DNA of 42,114 bases from Aciditerrimonas ferrireducens (GTDB lineage: Bacteria > Actinomycetota > Acidimicrobiia > Acidimicrobiales > UBA8190). Below the pieces are notes generated by a model. It ran no database searches. It saw nothing but the letters and a program-made list of their open reading frames with translations, and was not told the origin of the DNA. Shown here in pieces: positions 1 to 7,895 of this stretch. Position numbers and translations under genes: made by a program. The stretch lies in assembly GCF_023130475.1 (NCBI RefSeq), contig NZ_JAKHEX010000010.1, forward strand, positions 36,173 to 78,286. Direction: 5' to 3'. Positions within the stretch are counted from its first letter, which is position 1. Every line of letters begins with the position of its first letter.

Positions 1-34
1 CGGTCGTCACGGCGACAGAAAGGATGCGAGGAGC

Positions 35-766
35 ATGAGCGGGCTGCAGGTTGTAGCGGTGGGAGCCCACCCCGATGACATCGAACTGGGCTGCGGGGGA
101 GCCCTGCTGGCCCATCGGCGGGCCGGTGACCAGGTGACCCTCTTGGTGATGACCGATGGTTCGATCGGACCTCAGGGGACGAACTCCCGACGCGAGGAGC
201 AAGCCGAGGCGGCCCGTCTCCTCGGTGCCGAGCTGGTCTGGGGCGGGTTCCGGGACGGGGCAGTGCCCGATGGCGTCGAGGCGGTTTCGCGCATCCAGAA
301 CCTCATCGACGAGGTCGGCGCCGACATCGTCTACACCCACAGCCTGCACGACACCCACCAGGACCACCGGGCGACCGCCCGAGCCACCTTCGCCGCGGCG
401 CGGCGGGTGAGCCGGGTCCTTTCCTACGAAGCACCCTCGAGCGTGGACTTCACACCGGTGGTCTACCTGGACATCGACGGGCTGGTTGAGGCCAAGCTCG
501 AGTTGGTCCGGGCGCACTTGTCCCAGGTCCTCGGCTGTGGCCTGGTCGACCTGGACGCCGTGGAGGCCCAGGCGCGCTACCGGGGCTTCCAGGCCCGGGG
601 CAGGATGGCGGAGGCCTTCGAAGTCCACCGCTTTCTCTGGAGCCCGGATGAGAGCAGCGGGGCCCTGGCCGAATCGTCGCTGGGCGGTACGACCAGCGCG
701 ATTGGTGATGTCCCTGCCGTGGATGGGGCGTTTCCCGCAGCGGCTCCGGCACCCGCCAGGCCCTGA
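35..766 (+). CDS. PIG-L family deacetylase (LmbE-like)
   Basis: Likely a zinc-dependent de-N-acetylase acting on an N-acetylglucosamine-type substrate, the activity known for PIG-L, MshB and BshB proteins. The N-terminus carries the family signature AHPDD at residues 11-15 after a Rossmann-type strand, and the second metal/catalytic motif appears as HSLHDTHQDH near residue 102. The length of 243 residues is normal for the family, although the last 35 or so residues are Ala/Pro-rich and look like a disordered tail. ATG at 35 is preceded by GAGGAG with good spacing. Its place ahead of an exosortase and sugar-nucleotide genes suggests a role in surface glycan modification rather than mycothiol synthesis. 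The substrate cannot be read from the sequence. Confidence 0.88.
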   Translation: MSGLQVVAVGAHPDDIELGCGGALLAHRRAGDQVTLLVMTDGSIGPQGTNSRREEQAEAARLLGAELVWGGFRDGAVPDGVEAVSRIQNLIDEVGADIVYTHSLHDTHQDHRATARATFAAARRVSRVLSYEAPSSVDFTPVVYLDIDGLVEAKLELVRAHLSQVLGCGLVDLDAVEAQARYRGFQARGRMAEAFEVHRFLWSPDESSGALAESSLGGTTSAIGDVPAVDGAFPAAAPAPARP

Positions 767-976
767 CCCTCGACGTCCCGAGTCCGGTTCACGGCGAGCT
801 GGCGAGTCGGCGAGCCGGCGAGCCGGGAACCGGTGCCCGTCGTCCGCGCTGCTCATGGGGATGGCAGGACCATTCATGGTTCGATGTGCTGTGCGGCTCC
901 TCAGAGCACGCCGGGACTCGGGGATGCCAGGCAGAACGAAAGGTGGCTCTGCGCAATGATGTGGCCACGCTATGTG

Positions 977-1005
977 GTGAAAGTAGACCGCATCCCTGCT
1001 AGCAT
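977..1005 (+). promoter_or_regulatory. candidate promoter of the membrane-protein operon
   Basis: The 265-base gap after the deacetylase gene holds GTGAAA (977-982), a 17-base spacer and TAGCAT (1000-1005), a fair match to a housekeeping promoter. It would give a leader of about 20 bases before ATG 1032. The same gap also contains short imperfect repeats of GGCGAGCCG around 796-822. No ORF or RNA gene was recognised in the gap. Confidence 0.4.
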
Positions 1006-1031
1006 GGTCGTCCATCGAACCCGCTTCTGGT

Positions 1032-3386
1032 ATGCAACCGGCGACCGTTGACTCCCCAGGGGTCCTGGTCCTCGGCGCCAGGTCGAGGACGGCAAGCGAG
1101 CGGCAGGTCGAGGAGCAGCGGCGTCGGTGGCCTGCCAAGGTTGGGCGGCTCGCCCTTGACCTCGTCCTCCTCGCAGCGCTGCTTGTTGCGACCTGGGAAG
1201 TGGGGGTTCGCTCGACGGACTTCGTGGGGACGCCCAAGGGAGCTGACGCCCTCGATCACGCGTCGACGGTGAAGCTCCTCATGCAGGACTTCCCCCACGT
1301 CCTGTGGAACCCAGCCTGGTTCAGCGGCATGAAGCTGCTCCCTGGCATCTACCCGCCGCTGTACCACTTGATCATTGCGACTGCGGTCGCCGCCTCGGGC
1401 ACGACGATCGAGCACGCCATGGTGGTGTGCACCGCAGTCGCTTTCCTCGTCATGACGGCGAGTGCCTACGGCTTCGTCCGGCTCATCTCCCGCAGCTCCG
1501 CCGCTGCGGCCGTCGCCGGTGCCGTGGTGCTCGCCGTGCCGGCGTTCTGGCAGCCGTCCCTGCGATCAGGTGAGTACCCACGCCTGATCGCCATGGCATT
1601 CGCCTGCCTAGCGACATTCTTAGCCGCTCTCTACACGAGGAAGCCGGGCAGGCTTCGCCTGACGGCTGTCATCATCGCAGCGACGTGCGGCATGTCGACG
1701 CACGACCTGACCGGCGGGCTCGGTGTCCTGCAGGTGCTCGGGGTGCTGCTGTTCGTCAACTACCGGCCCCTCGCGGAGCGCATCAAGGTGGTTGCCGGGG
1801 TGGCCGCAGCGGTCGCTGCCATGGTGCTCTGGCTGTACCTCCCCACCCTCGTCGGATTCCACGCGTACTACCTCATCCCCCAGCCGAGGTTCGTACCGAA
1901 CACGGGCACGTCGTATCGACGGCTCTTCGAGACCGTTGGCAGCTCGTTGAAAGCCTTCTCGCCTCTTCTCCTCCCTCTTACCTTGCTGCTCATGGCAGCC
2001 GCCGCATGGTTCGCGTGGCGGCGCTCCTCGTTCTCGTCGAAACGATTCAGGCAGTGCGTCGGTGCGTCGGCCGCGATGCTGATCGTGGCACTCGTCGTCC
2101 TCACCTACGCCTACATCGGCCGGTTCACACACGCCGACCTCGAGATCGTCGGGATCTACCCGAACGACATGTTCACCTATGCGGCGTGGCCGCTGGCCAC
2201 GACCTGCGGTCTGCTCCTGGCGGCGTTGGCATCGGAGCTGCGGAGCCGGCTCCGCTACCTCTGGCGGAGCGCGCTCTACGTGGCACCAGCCCTCGCAGCA
2301 GTGGTCTGTCTGGTTGCTACCGTTCCCGTCCTCAAGCGGGACGCCTTCTCCTACCAGCAGACCGCGGAGATCCAACTCCCGATCATGCCCGGGAGCAACG
2401 GCACGAAGCAGTATCGGTTGGCATTGACCGACGCGACCGAAACCAGCTGGATCAACTTCTTCACGAACGTGCCCGAGGTCGGTGGACCATTCAACCAAGG
2501 AGCGGTGAACTTCACCTGGTCGTTCTGGGCTGAAAGCGTGCTCTCCAACGATCCGCCGAGCGTCGCTGAGATGAAGTTCATGCTTAACTGGAACGCGGTT
2601 CGCTGGATCCAGGCGGGCTCCGGACCGAGTGCGTACGGCTTCTATCAGGACCACCCCGCGTTGTTCCGCTACGTCGGTCCGAGCGCGGACAACACCTACC
2701 ACAACTTCGTCGTTCGCCAGACCAGTCCCATCCTCGCGGCGACCGACGCGCCACCCGTCCTGATCGTCGGGAGCGCGGAGAACTACAACCTCTTACTTCG
2801 TGCGTTGGCTTTGACCGACGTCGGACCGAACACTTTGATCCCGGTCCAGGGTGAGGCAAACCTGAACGACTACAGCCTCAAGGAGCTGGAGCAGTTCCCC
2901 GAGATCTTCCTCTACGGCTTCCAAGCCTCGAATCCGCGGCAGGCAGCGAAGCTCCTCCGTGGTTACGTGCGCCATGGCGGGGGGCTGGTGATCGACGTGG
3001 GTGGCGCGGCCGGGTTGGCAGCCGAGCTGGCCAAGGACGGGGCGCCCCTTCCCGTGACCAAGTGGCGGTCTTTCGAGCTCTACCAGTCGTGGCACTTCGC
3101 CCCGTCGAAGAGCTCCTTGCTGCGCGGCATCGACTTGGCCAAGTTCTCCCCAGCCGTCTACGCCCAGACGTTCCCGTACCTCGTCGAGGGCGCGAGCCAG
3201 CGATCCCCCGGTTCGAGCGTGGACCTGTTGTCGGACGGGCGGCCGGTCCTGGTTGACGAACACGTCGGGAAGAGCACGGTCATCGAGAGTGGGCTGAACC
3301 TGCCCTATCACGACGACACGTTCTCCAACACGACCGAGTCGTCCCTCTTGGCTCGCCTGCTCCTCTCGTCGATCGCCCGCTCGTGA
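1032..3386 (+). CDS. large polytopic membrane protein with PTPS-related N-terminal region
   Basis: This 784-residue protein begins with a membrane segment at about residues 37-57 and then a block resembling the '6-pyruvoyl-tetrahydropterin synthase-related' membrane family: a GADALDHAS-type start, FSGMKLLPGIYPPLYHL, then several hydrophobic helices up to about residue 430. The C-terminal third is soluble and looks like a glutamine-amidotransferase-type fold (segments ending LIVGS, FLYGF and RHGGGLVIDVGG). Proteins of this kind resemble YfhO-like glycosyl transfer or glycan membrane proteins, but their reaction is not established. The ATG at 1032 has no clear ribosome binding site. The stop overlaps the GTG of the next gene by 4 bases, so the two are probably translationally coupled. 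Function is inferred only from fold resemblance and neighbours. Confidence 0.7.
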   Translation: MQPATVDSPGVLVLGARSRTASERQVEEQRRRWPAKVGRLALDLVLLAALLVATWEVGVRSTDFVGTPKGADALDHASTVKLLMQDFPHVLWNPAWFSGMKLLPGIYPPLYHLIIATAVAASGTTIEHAMVVCTAVAFLVMTASAYGFVRLISRSSAAAAVAGAVVLAVPAFWQPSLRSGEYPRLIAMAFACLATFLAALYTRKPGRLRLTAVIIAATCGMSTHDLTGGLGVLQVLGVLLFVNYRPLAERIKVVAGVAAAVAAMVLWLYLPTLVGFHAYYLIPQPRFVPNTGTSYRRLFETVGSSLKAFSPLLLPLTLLLMAAAAWFAWRRSSFSSKRFRQCVGASAAMLIVALVVLTYAYIGRFTHADLEIVGIYPNDMFTYAAWPLATTCGLLLAALASELRSRLRYLWRSALYVAPALAAVVCLVATVPVLKRDAFSYQQTAEIQLPIMPGSNGTKQYRLALTDATETSWINFFTNVPEVGGPFNQGAVNFTWSFWAESVLSNDPPSVAEMKFMLNWNAVRWIQAGSGPSAYGFYQDHPALFRYVGPSADNTYHNFVVRQTSPILAATDAPPVLIVGSAENYNLLLRALALTDVGPNTLIPVQGEANLNDYSLKELEQFPEIFLYGFQASNPRQAAKLLRGYVRHGGGLVIDVGGAAGLAAELAKDGAPLPVTKWRSFELYQSWHFAPSKSSLLRGIDLAKFSPAVYAQTFPYLVEGASQRSPGSSVDLLSDGRPVLVDEHVGKSTVIESGLNLPYHDDTFSNTTESSLLARLLLSSIARS

Positions 3387-4000
3387 CCACGGACGCCGAT
3401 CTCCTCCGGACCGCCGGGGCCGAAGGCGTGCTCTTCAAGGAGGACGACAGCCCCGGATGGCATGCCTACGTCGACGGACGACCCTCATCGGTCTACCCGG
3501 CTGGTCTCGGGTACATGTATCTCCGTTTGGAGGGCTCGTCGTCGCCAGCGACCGTGCGCTTCCAGTACGAGCTCTCGGGGAGCGAATGGGCGACGATCGT
3601 GACGGCGCTCTTGGCGCTGGTCGTGCTTGGTGCGTACCTCATCGGCGTTCCCCTTCCGCGAAGGATTCGTCGGCGCCTTGAACGGGCGAAGAAGGACATC
3701 CGGGCGACCTTCCGGGGCAAGAGCGACGCGATCCGGCTCCAGCGGGCCCGGGTGGCGGAGCTGCTCGCCGATCCTGCGCCGGACGTTCGGCTGCAGGGGC
3801 TGTCCCTCCTCCGAGGAGAACCTGCGCTCCAGCCCTACGGGGACCTCCTCCTCGAGGAGGCACGGACCGAGCGTGACGACGAGTGCATCCAAGCCCTCGT
3901 TGCCCTGGTCGCGGCTTTCCAGTGGGAACCGATCGCCTCGCCAGAGATCGCCAAGCTCCGGCGCTGGGCCGCCTCGGTCCACCGCGCCACCAGGGTCTAG
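3383..4000 (+). CDS. small membrane protein: YfhO-like head, one TM helix, HEAT-like tail
   Basis: The first 60 residues (KEDDSPGWHAYVDG ... VRFQYEL) match the look of the C-terminal extracytoplasmic domain of YfhO-type membrane glycosyltransferases, where 'PGW.a.vDG' is followed by a strand ending in F.Y. A single membrane helix follows (about residues 68-90, ending YLIGVPL). Then comes a basic stretch (RRIRRRLERAKKD) and an alpha-helical repeat-like tail (ELLADPAPDVRLQGLSLLR). The gene starts with GTG inside the stop of the upstream membrane gene (GTGA), so it may be a detached C-terminal part of that protein. The helical tail resembles the N-terminus of the protein at 4767. No enzymatic motif is visible. 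205 residues. Confidence 0.65.
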   Translation: MTTDADLLRTAGAEGVLFKEDDSPGWHAYVDGRPSSVYPAGLGYMYLRLEGSSSPATVRFQYELSGSEWATIVTALLALVVLGAYLIGVPLPRRIRRRLERAKKDIRATFRGKSDAIRLQRARVAELLADPAPDVRLQGLSLLRGEPALQPYGDLLLEEARTERDDECIQALVALVAAFQWEPIASPEIAKLRRWAASVHRATRV

Positions 4001-4031
4001 CGACCCCGGTCGCCAGGGCCGACCATCGGTG

Positions 4032-4061
4032 GTGACGCAGCGTCGGATCACGGTGTAAGAT
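4032..4061 (+). promoter_or_regulatory. candidate promoter upstream of the exosortase gene
   Basis: GTGACG (4032-4037), an 18-base spacer and TAAGAT (4056-4061) lie in the 136-base gap before the exosortase gene. They would give a leader of roughly 70 bases. The assignment rests only on hexamer resemblance. Confidence 0.3.
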
Positions 4062-4136
4062 AACTACGTTGCGTGGGAGACGTTGCGAACGCTGCGCGTT
4101 GCATTGTCGAGTCGGGGGATCCGCGAAGGAGAAGCG

Positions 4137-4721
4137 ATGAGCACAGGGCGGATGGCCATGCGGCAGGTGTTGCTGGTCATGGTCTTCGTCGGGGTGGGGT
4201 TCTTGATCCTCGAGATGCCCTTCCGCCTGATGGAGGTTGCGCTGTCCGGCGGCCTGCTGGCGGCGCTGCACGTGCCGGACGTGCTCGGGACAAGCGGCGT
4301 GGACATGTTCGTCCACCACGCCGGGACCTCCCAAGAGATCGAGCTGATCCTCGCGCCCCAGTGTTCGTCGCTGCCGGCCGTGCTTGCCATTTTCGGCTTG
4401 GCCTACCCGATGGCCCGGGTCACCGGTCCCCGGATCTACAAGGGAGCGGCGCTGGCCTCGGCGATCGCGCTGGTCGGCAACATCGTGCGGACCGACGCAG
4501 TGATCTTCGTCGGGGTGTTCTTCGGGTTCATCGCTTTGGTGCTGTTCCACACCTGGGTGGCGGCGATCTTCGACTTCGCGGCGGTGCTCCTCGGCTGGAT
4601 CCTGATGGTCCGGATGCAGTTGCCCGCCGACCGGGACGTGGCTGGATCGGGGCGGCCGGGTCCACCGCCGGCTGCTGGCGGACCGGCTGGTCGGGTGCTT
4701 CCCCTCTCGGAGCGGCCCTGA
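4137..4721 (+). CDS. exosortase/archaeosortase family transpeptidase
   Basis: A 194-residue, highly hydrophobic protein with the exosortase/archaeosortase catalytic triad in order. Cys76 is in APQCSSLP (the family's CS[GS]-type motif before a membrane helix), Arg118 is in GNIVRTD, and His138 is in VLFHTW. These proteins are multi-pass membrane cysteine transpeptidases that cleave C-terminal sorting signals and attach the protein to the envelope or a glycan. The start at ATG 4137 is chosen over an in-frame TTG at 4083 because AAGGAG sits just upstream. After the last helix the C-terminus is a Pro/Gly-rich tail. No protein in this window ends in a recognisable sorting signal (short motif, hydrophobic helix, basic tail), so the substrate must be elsewhere. 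Flanking glycan genes fit the usual exosortase context. Confidence 0.8.
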   Translation: MSTGRMAMRQVLLVMVFVGVGFLILEMPFRLMEVALSGGLLAALHVPDVLGTSGVDMFVHHAGTSQEIELILAPQCSSLPAVLAIFGLAYPMARVTGPRIYKGAALASAIALVGNIVRTDAVIFVGVFFGFIALVLFHTWVAAIFDFAAVLLGWILMVRMQLPADRDVAGSGRPGPPPAAGGPAGRVLPLSERP

Positions 4722-4766
4722 GCGAACCCCCGAGGACCTGGCGGCGTACCTCGGTGGGAGTCGGGC

Positions 4767-6077
4767 ATGGATGACGTCACGATCGCCAGCGCCGGTGTCG
4801 GCGCGGTCTTGATCGCGAGCGCCTGGCAGTGGCGTCGGGCTGTCCACCGCCGGCTGCGGGCCGACGTCGATGCCGGGCTGGCCTCCGCCGACCCGAGGGC
4901 TCGCCTGGAGGCGGTCACCCTGGCCCGCCAGCTGGGGGACGACGCGGTCCTCGGCCGGTTGGCCGTCGCCCTGCGATCGGAGACGGACCATGAGGTGGCG
5001 CGCGCCCTGCTCGACGCCCTGGCGTTGCACCGGTGGTCGCCCGCGGGCGCTTCGGCCCTGGCCGAGCTGGTCGCCGGGGGTGCTGCCGTGGCTCGGGGCC
5101 CTGGGTTCCTCGACGGTGTCCGTCGCGAGGTGCTCGTCCCCTCGGGTGCCGATGAGCGCTCGAGGGGACGGGTGATCGTCCTGGATGCGGGGAGCGCGGT
5201 CGGCCAGGTGGTCACGGCGGCGCTGGCGCGCCTCGGCCTCGAAGTGCGCGGGGTGTCCTTCGAGGCGTTCGACGCTGCCGGGGTCCGGGCCCTGGGCGTC
5301 CGGCGGCCCCGGTCCGACGGGAGGGGCCCGGCGGGGTTGTGGCTTCTGGCCCCCACCGGTCGGAGCGTCGTCCAAGCCATGGACCGGTCGCGGGAGCTGC
5401 GCAGTCTCGGGATCGCTGCGGTGCTGCCGGAGCGCCTTGGAGCGGCGAGCTCGTCCGCTGACCTCCCCGTGGCCGGTGAGGGACCGCTGGTGCGGGGGGA
5501 GGTCCTGGACCGCGGGTGGGACCGCTCCCGGGTGGATCGTCTCGCCGTTGCACCGAAGGAGCGCCTGCCCTGTGTCGTCGAAGCGGTCGTCGGGGACCGG
5601 GGCCTGCTCGGGGCGGCCACCATCGCCTTCGTTCCCGAGCGGCCGACGGGGCCCAGCGGCGCGGCTGTCCATCCCCTCCGGGCAGTCGTGCTCGAAAGCC
5701 CCGAGGCGGTGACGGTGCTCGACGCGTGCGTCCAAGGTCGTGGCTATCGGGGGCCGATCCATGCCCTGGCGTGGGTCGGGGGCGGGCGACCCGTTCGGTT
5801 GGTGGCGCTCGCCGCTGGCTTCTCGCCGGCGCTGGAAGCGGCCGAGCGGGCTGGTGCGGGGCTGGTCGGGACGTGGTGCCGGGCCGTGGTGGGTGCCGAC
5901 CACCGCGCACCGAACGCCGTCCTGGCGCCCACCATTGTCGTCGGCCGACCCCCGGCGAAGCGGGTGAGCCGCCCACTGGCCTCGGTCGGATCCCTCGCCG
6001 GGGCCCCTCGCTGGCGAGTGGCGAGCGGTCCGGCGGATGGGTTGGGGTCGATCGGCCGAACCTCGGTGGACGGCTAG
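4767..6077 (+). CDS. membrane-anchored HEAT-like protein with possible degenerate ATP-grasp region
   Basis: I do not recognise this 436-residue protein as a named family. Residues 4-20 form a short hydrophobic anchor, followed by a basic stretch and a helical repeat-like segment (LASADPRARLEAVTLARQLGDD ... LLDALALHRWSP) that parallels the tail of the 205-residue protein at 3383. From about residue 135 a Rossmann-like unit begins (GRVIVLDAGSAVGQVVTAAL). The region around residues 275-390 (VEAVVGDRGLLGAATIAFVPER ... GYRGPIHALAW ... LAAGFSPALEAAERAGAGLV) has the rhythm of the C-terminal half of an ATP-grasp enzyme, but the metal-binding E.NPR motif is not present. It is followed 10 bases later by a genuine ATP-grasp gene. 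The ATP-grasp link is an inference; the HEAT-like resemblance is seen directly. Confidence 0.6.
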   Translation: MDDVTIASAGVGAVLIASAWQWRRAVHRRLRADVDAGLASADPRARLEAVTLARQLGDDAVLGRLAVALRSETDHEVARALLDALALHRWSPAGASALAELVAGGAAVARGPGFLDGVRREVLVPSGADERSRGRVIVLDAGSAVGQVVTAALARLGLEVRGVSFEAFDAAGVRALGVRRPRSDGRGPAGLWLLAPTGRSVVQAMDRSRELRSLGIAAVLPERLGAASSSADLPVAGEGPLVRGEVLDRGWDRSRVDRLAVAPKERLPCVVEAVVGDRGLLGAATIAFVPERPTGPSGAAVHPLRAVVLESPEAVTVLDACVQGRGYRGPIHALAWVGGGRPVRLVALAAGFSPALEAAERAGAGLVGTWCRAVVGADHRAPNAVLAPTIVVGRPPAKRVSRPLASVGSLAGAPRWRVASGPADGLGSIGRTSVDG

Positions 6078-6080
6078 GGT
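6075..6080 (+). promoter_or_regulatory. -10 box, leaderless start of ATP-grasp gene
   Basis: TAGGGT lies exactly 7 bases before GTG 6088, the spacing expected when transcription begins at the start codon. No Shine-Dalgarno sequence is present. Confidence 0.45.
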
Positions 6081-6087
6081 CCGCCCA

Positions 6088-7161
6088 GTGACCCTGGCTG
6101 ACGGGCAGGTCGAGGAGACCGGGCCGGTCCTCGTGACCGGGGCCGGGGGGCCAGCCGGCGTGAGCGTCGTGCAGGCCCTTCGGCGAGCCGGGGAGCGAGT
6201 CCTGGCCGTCGACTGCGACCCGGGGGCGGTCGGTTTCCACCTGGCCGATGCCTGGGCGGTGGTGCCGGCCGCCAACGAGCCGGGGTTCGGCGACGCCCTG
6301 GCAGCCGTGGCCCGGACCCACGAGGTCGCCGCGCTCGTGCCGACCGTGGCCGAGGAGCTCGCGGCCCTGGTGGCGGCCGAACCTGCCCTGCGGGACCTGG
6401 GCGTGGCCACCTGGTTGCCCCCCCTCGGGGCGGTCGAGACCTGCCTCGACAAGTGGCGCTTCGCCGAGGTCCTCGTTGACGCCGGTGTGCCGGCCCCAGC
6501 GACCGCCCGGCGGGTGGGGGGGGCCTGGCAGGTCGCGGGTCAGGGCGAGGTCGGGGGACCGGCCGAAGCGGTCCCCGGCCCCTGGGTCGTGAAGCCCCGG
6601 GCCGGCCGAGGCTCCCGGGACGTCCTGGTGGCCCGCGACGAAGAGCAGCTCCGGGCTGCCCTGGCCCTGGTGCCTGACCCGATCGTCCAGCACCGGGCCC
6701 CGGGCCGGGAGTTCACCGCCGACCTCCTGGTCGGGCAAGACGGCAAGCTCTGCGGGTGGGCCGCCCGGTGGCGCCTGGAGACCCGGGGCGGGATCTCGAC
6801 CCGAGGCGAGACCTTCGAGGACGCCGCCGTGGTCGAGGTGGCCCGGGCCGCTCTCGGGGCCGTGGGCCACCGGGGCCCGGCCAACCTCCAAGGGTTCGCC
6901 GACCCGGCGACCGGGCAGGTGCTGGTGACCGAGATCAACCCTCGGTTCTCCGGGGGCCTGCCGCTCTCGTTGGCAGCCGGGTGCGATCTCGTCGGGGAGT
7001 ACCTGCGGGCGGTGCGGGGCCAGCCGATCCGGCCGGAGCGCCTGCGGGCCCGGCCCGGGGTCCGCATGACCCGCTACTTCGCTGAGGTCTTCGAGGGCCT
7101 GGCGGGGCCGTCGGCGAGCGCCCGAGGCGCCGCCACCGGGCCGGCGGAGGCACCGTCGTGA
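6088..7161 (+). CDS. ATP-grasp domain carboxylate-amine ligase (CarB/PylC-like)
   Basis: A 357-residue ATP-grasp enzyme of the carbamoyl-phosphate-synthase-large-subunit-like type. The N-terminal domain opens with a dinucleotide-like loop VTGAGGPAGVSVVQAL. A central ATP-binding part has LDKWRFAEVLVDAGVPAP and WVVKPRAGRGSRDV. The metal-binding C-terminal part has LVTEINPRFSGGLPLSLAAGCDLV. Such enzymes couple ATP hydrolysis to formation of an amide or ester through an acyl phosphate. The start is taken at GTG 6088, with TAGGGT 7 bases upstream, rather than an ATG at 6037 that would overlap the previous gene. The stop overlaps the next GTG by 4 bases (GTGA). In this cluster the likely job is decoration of a sugar or glycan with an amino acid or similar group, which is an inference. 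Confidence 0.85.
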   Translation: MTLADGQVEETGPVLVTGAGGPAGVSVVQALRRAGERVLAVDCDPGAVGFHLADAWAVVPAANEPGFGDALAAVARTHEVAALVPTVAEELAALVAAEPALRDLGVATWLPPLGAVETCLDKWRFAEVLVDAGVPAPATARRVGGAWQVAGQGEVGGPAEAVPGPWVVKPRAGRGSRDVLVARDEEQLRAALALVPDPIVQHRAPGREFTADLLVGQDGKLCGWAARWRLETRGGISTRGETFEDAAVVEVARAALGAVGHRGPANLQGFADPATGQVLVTEINPRFSGGLPLSLAAGCDLVGEYLRAVRGQPIRPERLRARPGVRMTRYFAEVFEGLAGPSASARGAATGPAEAPS

Positions 7162-7895
7162 CCACGGCAGGGTTGCGCGGCGTGCTGTTCGATCTGGACG
7201 ACACCCTGGTGCCCCAGGCGACCTGGCTGGCCGGCTGCCTGGAGGCGGTGGTGGCCGAGGCCCAGACCCAAGAGCCCGGGCTCGACGCCCAGGCGTTCCG
7301 GCGAGCCCTCGCCGCCGAGGCCGCCGCCGGATCGGCCCGAGGCGGACTCATCGACCGGGCCCTTGCGGCCGTCGGGTCCGTCCAGCCGGTCGGGCCGCTG
7401 GTGGCGGCCTTCCGGGCCTACCGCGCGCCCGAGCTCGCCCCGTTCCCCGGCGTGGAGGACCTCTTGGACCACCTGGCCGGCCGATGGGCCCTGGCGCTCG
7501 TGACCGACGGGGACCCGGGGATCCAGCGGGCCAAGCTGGCGGCCAGCGGCCTGGGCCGGTGGTTCGAGGTCGTGGTCCTCGCCGACGAGCTGGGCCGGGC
7601 CAGGCGCAAGCCCCACCCCGAGCCCTACCGCCGGGCCCTGGCCCAGCTCGGGCTGCTGCCCGGCGAGGCGGTCTTCGTGGGAGACCGGCCCGAGACCGAC
7701 CTCCTCGGGGCCGCCGCCCTGGGGCTGGCCACGGTGCGGGTCACCCAGGGAGAGCACCAGGGGACCCCGGACGTCGTCCGTCCCGACGCCACCGTCCGGG
7801 CGGTGGCCGAGGTGGGCGAGGTCCTGGCCCGCTGGTCGACCGGGGACCGACCGGGGTCAGCGGCGGCGCGACCCAGCGAGGTCGGGGTCGGGTGA
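7158..7895 (+). CDS. HAD family hydrolase
   Basis: A 245-residue haloacid-dehalogenase-superfamily phosphatase. Motif I is FDLDDT (catalytic Asp12 and Asp14), motif II is LVTDGDP, motif III has the Lys in RRKPHPEPY, and motif IV is FVGDRPETDLLGA. The helical cap between motifs I and II places it with the phosphoglycolate phosphatase-like group. It is coupled on both sides by GTGA overlaps with the ATP-grasp and epimerase genes, so the three are likely made together. A phosphorylated sugar intermediate of the same pathway is a reasonable substrate, but specificity is not visible. The tail after residue 225 is low complexity. Confidence 0.88.
   Translation: MTTAGLRGVLFDLDDTLVPQATWLAGCLEAVVAEAQTQEPGLDAQAFRRALAAEAAAGSARGGLIDRALAAVGSVQPVGPLVAAFRAYRAPELAPFPGVEDLLDHLAGRWALALVTDGDPGIQRAKLAASGLGRWFEVVVLADELGRARRKPHPEPYRRALAQLGLLPGEAVFVGDRPETDLLGAAALGLATVRVTQGEHQGTPDVVRPDATVRAVAEVGEVLARWSTGDRPGSAAARPSEVGVG

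Noticed and set aside
3639..6452. 937-codon open frame on the minus strand
   Set aside because: It is antisense to the exosortase and ATP-grasp region genes, is Arg/Pro/Gly-rich with no recognisable domain, and is open only because of the high GC content.
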